Below are positions 29,895 through 42,183 of a stretch of 64,000 nt of DNA, in pieces (positions within the stretch are counted from its first letter, which is position 1; each line of letters opens with the position of its first letter). This stretch comes from Strongyloides papillosus (taxonomy: Eukaryota > Nematoda > Chromadorea > Rhabditida > Strongyloididae), in NCBI GenBank assembly GCA_005656395.1, contig SRSI01000009.1, forward strand, positions 372,001-436,000, given 5' to 3'. Made by a program: the position numbers and the translations under genes. Below the pieces are notes generated by a model. The model was not told the DNA's origin, did no database searches, and saw only the letters and a list, made by a program, of their open reading frames with translations.

Positions 29895-32352
29895 AATTTA
29901 TACAATTAATTTTTGCTACTTAAATAATAGAATATATAATTAATTCCACGTAATACTATAACATTAATAATACATAAATAGATAAATAAAGTTTTAAACT
30001 ACATAGTTGTTTTTGTATGTTAATATAAAAATTTTTCATATAAAACTTAAAGTACATGTTCATTAATAAATAATGTTTTTACTACAATTTATTATAGGAA
30101 AAAGTCAAAGATTCTGTTTATTGCAAAAACAATGATAAATATAATGCAAATTATATGTAAATAATATATAGCACTAAAAGAATTAATTCTTCAAATTAAT
30201 AGAAAGGTAAAAAATGCATATTCAAAGAAATTTTGTAAAACTACAGCATGCACCAGTGAATTACGCAAAAACGATTATCCCCTATACAATTTTATGATAT
30301 TATACATATATTAAAGTATATCTACTACTTTATAACATTTTATCAATAGTTACATTTTTGAATTTTATCTTACCTACTATTTTGAAGCAATCAATTGTCA
30401 GATTTGACTTATTTAACTCTAAATTAAGAAAATGGTTTTCTTAATCATACTTTATTCGCTAAATTATAATACATGTTTAATAGTTTGACGAACTTTTTTG
30501 AGCGTTTGAATATTTAATTTCAAAGCCAACAAACATTGTTTCCAAATATGAAATGCTACGTAATTTAAAACAGATATAAAAATAAAATTATGTGAATATT
30601 TTAACTTCACAACTCATTGATCAAAAGCTAGTTATCATTTAGAAAGATAAAAATAATTTCCTAATGGGTATCTTGTGATAAATAAAATAAAAATATTGTA
30701 TATTTTAATTGAAAAAAATGAATTATATTTATTATTTTAAAAAAAAATTATTCAAGCGATAAATAAAAAATTACTACTAATATTTAAGTTATTATAATAG
30801 TAATATATTACTTAATTATATAGTCTAGTTCATTAATGAATCGAAAGGTACATACTCCATAGTTTCATCGAATATGTTACTTTTTATTGCAAATTTACAA
30901 GTCATTCTATTTGGATAACAATCGCATTTTAGTCTCCTCTCAGAGTTCCTTGATAACCAGCAGGAATTAAGTCATAACTTTCCTAATGACTGCATTTTTA
31001 TAGCCAAATCGAATTCTATAATTTTACTTACTTTTTCTTATCAATAATTTATTGGTTATAATCATATTAATAATATTAAAATTGATGAATATTTTAAATA
31101 AAATATGACTGTTATAAACTAATAATATTGATAAAAATTAAGATATTCAAATCAATGATACTAAGATTTATAAGGATTTTGTATTTTTTATAATATATTT
31201 GATAGCAAAACTACCAGAATATGTTTTTTCAAAAATTAAATTTATGTTAAAATGGAAAATTAGTTTTTATTTTAAAAATTTTTCTAAATAAGACATATTC
31301 AAGAAATTTAGTTCTTCTAATTTTGCAGTATCGTAATTAACAATATAAAATAAACATTAATCAGTATCATTAATTCTTTTATTAGATAAACTTTTATCTT
31401 TAATAACTATAATTCATTAAAGTTTTTGTTATTTTGAATGATTCTGAATGACTAATTTTTTTTAATTGGATGTTCATATTTTTCTAATGTATGATCTTAA
31501 AGATTTTTGAGGTTCAGGTGAATATGAAACTATACAAAAAGTATTATGTAATAATAATATATGTAATTTTCACAAGGGAGATATACAGTATCTGACTCTA
31601 AGCGTTTATTGATTAGAAATAATGTTCAATATTAAGACAGCAGCAAATTTTAACAATAAATTATTTATAACGGTAATAATAAATATTTATAACTAAAATA
31701 AATGAAAAAAAATAAAAATTAAAGTGAAAAAAATTAAATAAGTTAAAAAATTATACTATCGATAAAATGCACTTCTTTTTGATATATTCTTTGTACGTCC
31801 ATTATTAAGAACAAATTTATAACTTTTCTTACATTTATCTTGTTTAAAGTTGAACTATATGTATAATTTATGTTTTTTTTACAATAACATTTATACAAGA
31901 ATGTAAATGATATTCCCTAATGTAATATCTCACACACTAATTAATAACTCTACTAATTTTTGTATTAAAGTTTTTTTTTCAAAACCCATATAATTTTTTT
32001 GATAATTGTATTCAATATTAAAATTACAGTATAATTTTACTCTAAATTATTTTAGTTCCTTATCTTCTCATATAATATTTATTCATCAAAAATATATTCA
32101 TAACTACTGTTATATTGTAGCAAACTAAAGCTTCTAATAGACTAAAATCGTATTATTCACCATGTAAAAGTGTTTTTAAAGCAAAAGAAAATGAAATAAC
32201 TATACAATTTATTTGTTAGAAAAGGTTAATAATTAGATATTAGATGATAAATATATACATGTTTGTTATGTACAATAAAATAAATTAGATGCTCAAGAAC
32301 ATGTAAATTCTTAGAAAGATAATATTAATTGTTAGTTAAGAATAAGTCATTT
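29895..32352. other. AT-rich intergenic region
   Basis: About 2.5 kb with no open frame of note. A patch near 30860-31000 is richer in G+C (GTCTCCTCTCAGAGTTCCTTGATAACC) than its surroundings, but no coding frame or RNA fold could be established. Confidence 0.5.
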
Positions 32353-33523
32353 TTATGGTAATGACTCAGACAAATCAACTCTATTTAACGGCCATTCCCT
32401 ATTCTTGATCTCCAGTATTTCGGGGTGAATTTCAACTACTCTCATCAGTATCCCATTGATATAAGCACGTAATTGTTGGTTGCAAATTTCCTGTTCTTTA
32501 AGTGCTTTCTTTAAATCTGGTGAACTGTTTTTATTTAACTCATCAGCCAACGAGTCAAATTTATCATCTAATAAATATCCACCCCTCATAGCTGAGTTAT
32601 GAAGTAGTTCAGCCTGTAAATCTTCATTTTGTTGAGCTAAACGTTTCAACTCCCTTTTTAACTCAACATTTTCTTCTTCCAAAAAATAAATCTAAATGGA
32701 ATAAATGTTTAAAGTTTTTCCAGAAAATTTTAAAACATACCTGATTGGAAATAAAGTCCTGTTCTGAGTTTGCATTTTCGTTCGCTGGTTGATCCATAAT
32801 CTCAGAGTTGTCCATTACATCACTTTGATTTTTTTCCTGGTACTCCTGGAATTTTCTATGAATCGTCTTTTTTTCTTCCTCTAAATCAGCACAGTGGAAT
32901 TTAAGATCATTGACAACCATCGATAAGTTGTCTATTTGTTTCGACATTCTTTTTACTTCCTCATCCAATCTTAGATTCTCTTTTTTGGTATGAGAAAGTT
33001 CTTTTTCTAGGATACGGTTGTCGCATTTGCAACGTTCCAATTCTAATTGTTTCTCCATTTCACACCTTTTCAACGCATCCTTTGAACGCAAAACCAAATC
33101 ATCAATTTTCTCCCTCCACCTTAATTCACACTGAGCTAATTGCTCTTCTAATAGATGAACTCTTTGACTCATGACAGCATTCTCCGTTCTAAGCCTTAGA
33201 TTTTCCTCATTTTTAGTAGATTGGAAATCCTCAATTTCATCTACTTTTCTACTGATTGTAGACACCTAAAAAATAAAGATATAATAATAATAAAACCAAA
33301 TACGAGATATTAATTGAAAAAATCTCATAAAATCAATAATATAATGCATTACTTAACAACTTACCCGACTAGAAATATCATGTATATCCATTTGGTATTC
33401 ACTATCACTAAAACTCATTAAGTCAGAGTCACTTTCAAAACTATTTCGCCCAGAACTACGACGTCCATTAAAATATAATCTAGAGGCAACTGAAGCAGAG
33501 CTTGGTGAATTAGTAAAACTCAT
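32353..33523 (-). CDS. Class II Rab11 family-interacting protein (FIP3/FIP4/Nuf-like)
   Basis: Exons 33523-33365, 33265-32741 and 32691-32353 on the minus strand join in phase 0 to 340 residues. The N-terminus is Ser-rich; residues about 55-300 are one long coiled coil. The C-terminal Rab-binding domain is recognisable: LKEQEICNQQLRAYINGIL followed by VVEIHPEILEIKN, matching the FIP3/FIP4 pattern where an amphipathic helix binds Rab11 on recycling endosomes. EF-hands of the vertebrate proteins are absent. The frame is open upstream of the ATG to an acceptor-like TTTTAG at about 33547 (adding EPNTQSN), so a further 5' exon may exist. Confidence 0.8.
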
Positions 33524-35326
33524 GTTGCTTTGTGTATTTGGTTCCTAAAATTATTAATGATTTAGAAAATAAAGGTATTTCAAGCAATTATTAAATATAG
33601 ATCTCTATGTCGAAAATAAGCAGTATAATAAGTAGAAAATGTTTAGCTCATATTACAAAATGGTGATAATGGCAATTCTAAACCTAGTACCAAGTATTAA
33701 AATAATTAAATGACAACCCCATGTTATGACAAAATATGCTATAAGAAACTTTTTCGTAAAAACCAATTTCTAAATACATTCTCTGAATACTTTTGCGATA
33801 AAAAACAACACTGTTAATGACAAATTTACAGAAATACGACACGTTTCTGGATGACCAAATATGTATAAATAAAAACTAAAAATAAAATCATCGTTATGAT
33901 GTATGTTGAGAAATCTAAGTTTAAGTAGTACAACAACAGAAAAGCAAAAAGCAGAGTTTGTTTTTATTCTATCTATTATTAATGTCACATCTTAAATAAC
34001 GAAATTACATGACTGAGGGGTTATAAAAAACTGATTGATTTAAAGATAAAACATTGCATTATTATTAGACAATAATTAAACAATTTATTATCGATATTAC
34101 TTTTATTTATAAAAAACATTATATATTAGTTAAAATTACGATGACAAACGAAGTTAGATAATGTTAATCCTCTTGTACCATGTGCAACAATTATAGTTAT
34201 AAGTCATTCGAAAAAAATTAAGATTTTTATCATTTCTTAACATAAAGAAATTTTGGGTAACCATAGAAACACGCTTTTTCAGGAGCTAATCATTTTGATA
34301 GAATTTTTAAAAGGTATTCCGAACTAATAAATTTGTACTATTTATCGAAGTGATTGGGCAAGTAAAAATAATTATTTTAACTAGAAACTTACAAGGAGGC
34401 AAGAGAAATATGTTAAATAATTAAATTTAAAAGGCTTACAATTTTATAGATTTTATGTGATCTGCAAATTTCACTGAAATTTTTCCTCATCTCTATGAAA
34501 AAAAAGTATTAGTTGATGTTTTATTCATAAAATAAATGTAATAATGTGTAATTTGAAAATAGTAAACTTGGTATATTTTATAAATGTATGGTAATGTGAT
34601 AGCTTTAATCTCATGATTACCAACTATAATAAGAATTAATTTTTTTCATTAATCGACGATTTTTCATATATTGTACTTTAAATCTAAACTAGTTTGTTTA
34701 TAAATTTAAAAAATAAATTCGTATTAGGTAGTATAGCAGAGTAAGTATGGAAATTTTTATTTGTAACTAATTATAAAAATATTTCTTTGTTAGCATTCAT
34801 GAACAAATTTAGTACATTAAAAAAGTGAAGAACGTCTTTAGTCAATTTCATTAGGTCTATCACCATCTTTTCCAATATAATAATCATTTATATCCAATGG
34901 CTTCTACAGACATAACACGGTTTCTTAATCTTTACTTTTCCTTTCGACTTTGAAGATGAATACTTATGATGTGCTCTTAGATATCTTATGTTACGATAGA
35001 TTTGAGTATGGGTGAACACAAAAATTGCGTATTCTTTGTTGTATGAAGGAAAAGAAAAACACAATTATGATTACACATTGCGTCATTAACCAAATATATA
35101 CTTATTGTATGCTTGATTCAACACCTTTACCACAAATCTAGAAAATCAAAAACTCCAATATATTTTTAAAAAAAGAATTCTCAAAATAAAATGTTTCAAA
35201 AATAATTTATTTATCTACACAAATTCGTCAAAAAACTAATATTTACAATTTCAATACAATATTTAATAAAAACAATAAGATTACAAGTTAATGGCGTTAT
35301 CCGTAAAAACCACAATTTACGATAAA
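33524..35326. other. Intergenic; contains a small coding-like patch
   Basis: Mostly AT-rich. Around 34840-35160 on the minus strand short segments read like exons: FVVKVLNQAYNK, AHHKYSSSKSKGK and a terminal KPLDINDYYIGKDGDRPNEID ending in a stop near 34849, with plausible GT-AG borders and matching phases. No start exon was found, so I do not call a gene. A 72-codon minus-strand frame at 33770-33988 has no support. Confidence 0.35.
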
Positions 35327-37252
35327 TTAATTACATGTCATCGATAATTTCTTCCAAGTATTAACAATATTCTGAATGTCTCGATTATTTGGAAGACATG
35401 GTAAAGCTTGTTCAACTTTCGAAATAAGTCTACAAAGTAAAACATCTCTATCTACTTCATTGAAATTAGGGTTTATTATTGTGCAAAAATCTTTTGGATA
35501 GTCAATAGGAACGAGTAGATGTAATGGGGGGATACCAATCTAAAAACAATATATTTAAAATTTGATGATGAAAATAAAAGACTAACCATATCAAAAGTGA
35601 TAATAATATTTATCTCGCGACAATGGTCAGATATAGGAATATTCTCTGGATCAACTTTAAACTTTCCATCACAGGACTTTAGATCTTTAGTGATTATTTC
35701 AGATAATACTAAGTACCTCTCGTTTCCACACAATATTACTAAGTGTTCTTTGGAGTCTTCTCCAATTACTAATTTTGACTTTTCATCTATTTCTTCTAAA
35801 ATTTCTAATTCACGTTCACCTACATTAATTTTTGATGCATCTATAGATTTCTCTTTTTCTTCAGGCTTCTCAATAACTTTTTCCCTCACTTCATCACATT
35901 TATTTTCTCTCAGATAATATGGTGTGGGATCAGTATCATCATCAGGACGGGCATATTTAATATAATCAGGTACCCTAAAAATAAAACAGATAACAAAATA
36001 ATAAAAACTAAAATTAAAAAAATTACCCCAACTTTTCTTTAATACAATGAAATGGATCATAATGAGGTATACGAAAATTTTTATACTTATCACCAGCTCT
36101 AACAATGCGATCAAAAGCATCTATAACAGGCTTACATAGATTTTCATCTCTAATCTTGGCATCTGTAGCATTAATAAATCTATTGATAAAATTCAATGAT
36201 GCCTTCTCTTTAAACTGAATAATTCTTTCTAACCTTTCAATTCTTTCTTTAGCATCTGATATTTTCCCATCCATTTGTTGTCTTTCAAGAAGTATTTTTA
36301 TTTTTTTCTCATTTTCTTTCAATTTTTTTACAGCCTTTTCATATTCAGGATCAATATCCTCTCTTCTTATCAATGGGTGGTGAGATTGACCAGTTTGTGA
36401 TAACATAGAATAATGAATTAATCCCATCTGTCCAGGTATTCTTTGCAAATTTTTTATATCATTACTTAAATTTGGATTTATATTAGAATATCCAGTATTT
36501 GGTTGATATTCAGTCGGTTTACCTTGTAAGCTCCTATTCATATTTAGTTTTCTTTTTTGTTCCTCTGTCATATTATCTAATGACTCACGTTTACCCTCAA
36601 TTATTTGACGCTCCTTGGTTTCTGGTTTTCCTAAGCTTCCAAAATACATTGAAGGTGGTAATTGATGAGGACGATTGAGTTGCCTAGATGGATCAGATGC
36701 GAAAGCATTTTCAGGAACATAATCATATCCCTGATTGGCTATTCTTTGTCCTTGATTTTGAGGCATCATTTTCCCTTCATGTGATCTTTCTTGTTGTTGA
36801 AGAGGAAGATGTCTATTGGGATCTGGTGGTAGTTGTTGTGGTCCAGAAAAAGTCCTATCAATCATTGGAGCGTTGTAACCTGGTCCACGGTGACCAGTGT
36901 TCTGAAATTGTTGCTCATTTCTAATTGGAACTTGATGAAGAACTGGACGATCTTGATATCTAGGAACCTGCTGTTGATACATATTACTTTGTGATTGATA
37001 TCCACTACTTTGTGATAAATTTTGTTGTTGTAAGGGATGTTGGCCACCATACTGGGAACCTGTACCATATTGATGATATGTATGTTGTTGAGGTTGTACA
37101 GGATATTGAGGATGCTGATATTGTTGACCATAATACTGAGGATGGATATTTTGACCTGGTGGTACATTTTGACGTATGTAATTTTGATTATCATTAGAAG
37201 GTTGTCCACCTACTTGACGTGGCATATGTCCCTGGAGATTTGAAGGATTCAT
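35327..37252 (-). CDS. mdt-15: Mediator complex subunit 15 homologue, apparently without KIX domain
   Basis: Exons 37252-36027, 35974-35587 and 35539-35327 join in frame to 608 residues. The first 150 or so are a Gln/Tyr/Pro/His-rich low-complexity region, as in the glutamine-rich part of MED15. The middle contains a charged helix (EKAVKKLKENEKKIK). The C-terminus holds the conserved MED15 core: CREINIIITFDM then IGIPPLHLLVPIDYP, with LPNNRDIQNIVNTW near the end. MED15 sits in the Mediator tail and links activators to RNA polymerase II; in C. elegans it governs lipid and stress genes. The KIX activator-binding domain expected at the N-terminus is not in this frame. An in-frame TAA lies 9 nt before the ATG with no acceptor between, so this start is firm unless an alternative first exon exists. 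Confidence 0.8.
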
Positions 37253-37810
37253 TGTAATTTATTGTTTAAGAAAATTCTCCTGAGATAGTACTTGAAACAA
37301 AAACAAACAGTTCCAATACTTGCACCTAATGTATACTCTTTCTATAATTCTTATTTAATAATATTTTATTAACATTAAATATATAAAATAAATTTAATTA
37401 AGTATTTCGAATCTATCTGGAAATAAAATTTATTACAATTTTTTCTTTTAGTTTATTTACAATTTTTTATATATCCTGAGTTTAAAACATTATTTTAGTT
37501 GGAAAAAAAATTAATGAAAATATATCCTTATTCTAATTATTTTTTTACAAATAAATAAATATAAATTTAAACTAAAACCATTTAATTAAAAATATTAAGA
37601 ATCATACAATGTTACCCTATGTTTTTCTAGAAAAATTTAATTTCATGAGAATAAATAAATTACTTTAAAAGTTTAATTAAACAATACCAAATGCAAAATA
37701 TGCGTTTCACCGAGAAATTTTGAAACAAATTATTTAAAGAAAACCATAAAAAAAATCTTATATACAGATACTTTAAAATATAGATAAAATACTAAAAGAT
37801 ATACATCTTA

Positions 37811-37880
37811 CACTTTAAAAAAAAATCATTTAATTTATTAGGGCTTATATCAAACATAAAACTATTAGTTAAAATCATTG
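37811..37880 (+). repeat. Left copy of direct repeat flanking the MITE
   Basis: The 70 bp left of the element (TCATTTAATTTATTAGGGCTTATATCAAAC core) match 38347-38417 on its right side at roughly three in four positions. The repeat is far longer than a pogo target-site duplication. Confidence 0.6.
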
Positions 37881-37882
37881 TA

Positions 37883-38339
37883 CAGGTAACCCTCGATTAG
37901 CGCGGTACTAGCGAAATGCAGTTTCAATAAAAGGCGATCTATAAACTATTGAATCGCTTTTTCAAACACGCTTTTACCGCGAAACTTAAAAATCATAATT
38001 AGATAGTCCCAATCCGAGAATTTTTTCTATGGTAATTTACATTTACAATTAATTGTGAAAAAAATTTCCGCAATATGTACAATGAGATTTAGGTAGAATT
38101 ACTAATTTTTATAAGTTTATGCTATGTATTTGTTAAATGGCTTATGGCCTTTTAATTGCATAAATTCTTGTATTAATAAAATATGTTTTTGTTTAAACTT
38201 ATTGCTGTCTTTATAGATAAAAAAATACTCTACAAAATATAACCCTATACTTTGTGGGAAACTTGAATCTCATGTAACGCGATTTCATTAACACGCAATA
38301 ATTCTGGAAATTAATTTCCACGTTAATCGAGCTTACCTG
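37883..38339. mobile_element. Non-autonomous pogo/Tigger-like DNA element (MITE)
   Basis: The left end CAGGTAACCCTCGATTAGCG and the right end, read on the other strand, CAGGTAAGCTCGATTAACG form terminal inverted repeats of about 20 bp. Ends beginning CAG with a CCTCGATTA core are characteristic of pogo/Tigger elements. The left end is preceded by TA, the target of this superfamily; the right flank reads CA, so one duplication copy has mutated or the right border is shifted. The 457 bp between have no transposase, and further GCG-containing subterminal motifs (CGCGATTTCATTAACACGC) are present. An old non-autonomous copy. Confidence 0.65.
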
Positions 38340-38346
38340 CAAACTG

Positions 38347-38417
38347 ACAATTTAAAAATAAAAGCCATTTAATTTACTAGCACTTATACCAAACATGAGA
38401 CTACCAGTTAAATTTAT
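38347..38417 (+). repeat. Right copy of direct repeat flanking the MITE
   Basis: Begins just outside the right terminal repeat and contains CCATTTAATTTACTAGCACTTATACCAAAC, the partner of the left copy. The pair suggests the element lies between tandem copies or is part of a larger composite repeat. Confidence 0.6.
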
Positions 38418-40178
38418 TATAGTACTAAAATGTTTAATACTTTGTAAAAAAACTTTAGTTATTATTGAGACACATTTTTATTGTATAAATAAAGTTGTTG
38501 TTTATAACTACATAAATGTGAATAAATATTTTCATAAGTACTTTTTTTATTAATTAGTAAATGATAATATTTTTAATTAAAAAATTTCGTATCTATATAA
38601 AGACTTATCAGATAAAGATAGAATTTATAATAACAAAAAGAGTATCGAAAACTGTTTGTACTTTAACAATATGCTAAAATTCCTTTATCATAGGACAATC
38701 TTTTTTTTTAAAAACTAAATAGTGAGAATCATAATAATAAAATAAAGTATTTATTTATATTACAGAGAAAATTAATGAAAATTATCAATTTAATATTTAA
38801 AAAAAGAAAATAATAGGAAACAATAAATATACGACACACGAATTTTTCTGATTTTAAATATTTATATGTGAAGTAAAGGAAAATACGAAAAAAAAAGTTA
38901 TGTTGGTGTTTGAAATTTTAAAAGTTCTATAATAATATATGAAATTAAATTTTTTTTCAAGGTGGTATATGTTTAATAAAATGTAATTAAAAGTATAATT
39001 AATTAAATATAGTAAAAAATGTATAATTGATTAAATTATTTGTCTGTTAACATAAAATATTTATCCAAATCAACTATGGTTAAATGATCTTTGAAATCAG
39101 TTAAAAAGAATATCAAGTAAATAAAAAAAACACCAAGATTAGAGTGTAAAAACAAATGTTTCTATCATAAAATTAGAGAAAAACACAAGTATTACTAATC
39201 AAAAACAGTTATGAGATAAGGAAGTTTCTTATGTAACTTCTTTTTAAAATTTAAAAATGTTCTTATAGTCATTTTAATACTTTAATATCAAAAATCTACG
39301 ATAAATAATTAAACAAAAATAAAATAACAAAATAACCAATTAAAGATAGCTTTGTAAAAATTATTATCTACATAAAATTGAGAAGAAAAACATTTGTCAT
39401 GATATATGTAAAGCGTCATGTTTATAATTGAGAAATAAGCTTTAACTCTGAAGGTGAAATTTTTTCTAAATTTGATTGTTTATAATATTGTTTTACATTA
39501 TATTGAATGACTAAAAAATTTTCTTTTTTTGAATAATTCATATGTAGTTTTCTTATTAATTTTATTTCATTCATTGCCTCTAGAAGAAAAAATTGTATTA
39601 ATATTTAACTATTTTATTAGTGTGGTTAAGTAATTTATATCAAGTGTTATAATTTTTTATTTACTAGTAACAGGTTGTTAGTTGTAGTTATTTTCAAGAT
39701 ACACTTGATTATTGGTCAAATTCTTTTGTGTTTATGATTTATTGTTATTTTTTTGCAATTTTATTTCTGACAATTTAAAAGAGTTTTAATGTCATCGATA
39801 TAGTAAAAATGATAATTTTAAATTTGTACATCTATGTTTTTTGCATTTAATGTTATTGTATGACTTTTATTTTAAAGGGATGTTTTATTGTTTCCAGGTA
39901 TTATTCAAGCAAATGAATAAATTTAGTATGTTATTTATTATTATAAAATGTATATAGGGTAGTATCTTTAACAATGTTTAGTTTATTCTATTTTTAAAAT
40001 TTATAGAGGGATTTACATATAAGGATTGTTTTTTTCTAATAAAAAGTACAATTCAATACAATAATTATGTAATGTTTTTATTTTTGTACCTCTTTTATTC
40101 TTATAAATTATTTTAATATAAGTAACATTTTATAGAAATTAATTTTATTATTTATCATTTATTATTAACTTAATTAAA

Positions 40179-41192
40179 CTAAAATAACATCCAGTCATTT
40201 TTTTGTGCCTTCTCAATACTCGGTTTTATTAGTCTTTCATATACTTCTTCACCAAAGTGGTTTATCGGATCAAAACCATTAAATATCATTGTATCCCATA
40301 TTCCTGTACGGAAAGCAGTCATTGATAATATATCAACAGCCTCATAAAGGTGTAGCTGTAAGGCTTTATCAATTTTTTCTGTCCATTTATATCCTTCTAA
40401 TCTGGACAAATGAAGTGAACATTTATGAAGAAGATACGGTACTTTAAATTTAACGGCAATTTCGGCGATTTTAATAAAAGAATGACCTATTATACGTGAT
40501 GGTAAATATAGGTAATAGAGCATTTCTTTGAAATCTTCACAAGAACAATTATCAATCATCAGTACAAAAATTTCCTCCTCATTCATCTTTTCTTTCAATG
40601 CTTCCCTTAAAACAATAGAGTGTTGTGAAATGAAACTTTTATACAGTAAAAGAGATGATCCATCATTGAATTGAAGTTTCAAATCACCATATTTCAAGTC
40701 AGGTAACACCTCGATATTTTTATAAATAATTTCAATATTGAGATCGATGTTTCTACTGTGCAATAAAGTCTTACAAAATTCCATTAAGAAGGGTTCGCAT
40801 CTCGTTCCAACGTGACATATACAAGCATGATCTTTATAGATACTTCCATCATTATTAAACGACCTGACTTTGATTAAAATTTTATTAACAATCTCGTAAT
40901 TTTCCATTTTTGATGCACTCATTATGATCATTCCATCATTTCCATTGTCACATTTTTGATATTTTATTGTAAATAGACAATCAATTGTGTCAAATAAAAT
41001 AGAGTTCTCAGATATCGTTCCACAATCCTCTGTTAATATAAGATCACTGTCTTTCAATGTTATCTTTACTCCTGGGAAAAAATGTCTTTCGAGCTGTAAA
41101 TGTTCCATATCATCAGTTAATGAATTTAGAGTACCCGTCTTTGATGTAAGCATTTTTCTTTCTCTTTTTTGTCTTAAATTTAATAAAGACAA
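40179..41192 (-). CDS. BTB/POZ domain protein, possibly MATH-BTB type
   Basis: An intronless frame of 337 residues. The region from about residue 165 reads as a BTB domain: LKYGDLKLQFNDGSSLLLYKSFISQHS, the IDNCSCEDFKEMLYYLYL helix pair and the IAVKFKVPYLLHKCSLHL segment that ends a BTB fold. The first 150 residues form a beta-rich region that could be a diverged MATH domain. Nematode MATH-BTB proteins commonly act as substrate adaptors of CUL3 ubiquitin ligases; that role is inferred from the family. A second Met at residue 14 is an alternative start. Confidence 0.75.
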   Translation of the reverse strand: MSLLNLRQKRERKMLTSKTGTLNSLTDDMEHLQLERHFFPGVKITLKDSDLILTEDCGTISENSILFDTIDCLFTIKYQKCDNGNDGMIIMSASKMENYEIVNKILIKVRSFNNDGSIYKDHACICHVGTRCEPFLMEFCKTLLHSRNIDLNIEIIYKNIEVLPDLKYGDLKLQFNDGSSLLLYKSFISQHSIVLREALKEKMNEEEIFVLMIDNCSCEDFKEMLYYLYLPSRIIGHSFIKIAEIAVKFKVPYLLHKCSLHLSRLEGYKWTEKIDKALQLHLYEAVDILSMTAFRTGIWDTMIFNGFDPINHFGEEVYERLIKPSIEKAQKNDWMLF

Positions 41193-41595
41193 ATGTAAAA
41201 TGAATAATTTTTTACTATTATTTTAGCATTTATATTATTTTGATTGTATTTCTGGTATATTTGAATTTTCATAATATTTAAATAATGATGGTAAAGATAT
41301 TTTAAGTAAAGGATTTTATTCGTTATTCAATGTTTTATGAAAAATGATTATATATTCTTATATGTTTGATTTTTTAGCAGTAATATGACTTTTTTTTATT
41401 CCCTCTAATATGTAAATTTCGTTTATTAGTTATTATGAATGACAATGACTTTTTTTACATTTATTAATAGAGTTTATATCTTCGGCAACTAGTTGTAGTA
41501 AAAGTTTTATATAATTTTTATTTTTGTTAATATGTATGATTTTAACGTAATTTTTTTTTTAGATAGTAACGTTATATATTCAATTCCCCTCTATC
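41193..41595. other. Divergent intergenic region
   Basis: About 400 bp between two divergently transcribed genes, AT-rich, expected to carry both promoters. A T9-AG acceptor-like tract lies near 41552-41564, upstream of the ATG at 41596. Confidence 0.45.
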
Positions 41596-42183
41596 ATGGA
41601 ATCTTGCGACATTTTGTGTTTTATGTGTTGCGAAGTTTTTACTCAGGAGAATAGATCATTTCTCTACCTAAGTTGTGAAGAAGTACTTTGCTATAGCTGT
41701 TGTGGACTAGGTACGTTTGTTATATTTTTTAATTTTGACAATTTATTTAGATACAGTTGACGCAAATCTGATTATTGACAATTGTCCTAATTGTGGTAAG
41801 GAAGAAGTGAAGATAACAGACTTATCAAGGAGTGTCGATAATAAGACCCTCGAAATCCTCTCAGGGCCACAGAAAATTTTAAAATCAATACCATTTGATA
41901 AGATTTTGGAAAATGCAGAATTCAAAGCGGAGCAATTGGCAGTCGCTATAAAAGGTGGTCGAGAAAAGGTAAGCTTTTATGGGACAATTTGTTGATTTTG
42001 TTATAATTTTAGAAGGAAAAATATATCAGTGCGACTAAGGTGATGGAAAAATGTGAAGACTATATTCTCAAACAAAAGGCCTATATCAAGATGTTAAAAG
42101 AAAGAGAACATCAAAAAAGAATGAAGTTGAGACATTTGTATGAGAAGAATAAATCACTGATGGATAAATTAGATAGGACGTAA
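41596..42183 (+). CDS. ZHP/RNF212/Zip3-like meiotic RING protein, His ligand replaced
   Basis: Exons 41596-41710, 41751-41968 and 42013-42183 (introns 40 and 44 nt) give 167 residues. The N-terminal RING-like pattern CFMC...FLYLSCEEVLCYSC...NCPNC lines up with the short RING of RNF212 and C. elegans ZHP proteins, in which that block reads C-G-H-V-x-C-x-x-C. Here the zinc-ligand His is Glu. The rest follows the family: a KILKSIPFDKI linker, then a basic coiled coil (MEKCEDYILKQKAYIKML). These proteins are SUMO/ubiquitin ligase-like factors on the synaptonemal complex that choose crossover sites. The usual long Ser-rich tail is absent; the protein ends right after the coiled coil. No intact paralogue is in the window. 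Confidence 0.65.

Larger units (their letters stand above)
37253..40178. other. AT-rich intergenic region containing a MITE
   Basis: About 2.9 kb without a gene. The recognisable content is the MITE at 37883-38339 and its flanking direct repeats, listed separately. Elsewhere only homopolymer-rich sequence is seen. Confidence 0.6.

Noticed and set aside
36688..37243. Val/Tyr/Asp-rich plus-strand frames opposite MED15
   Set aside because: Antisense and out-of-frame shadows of the Gln-rich coding region.
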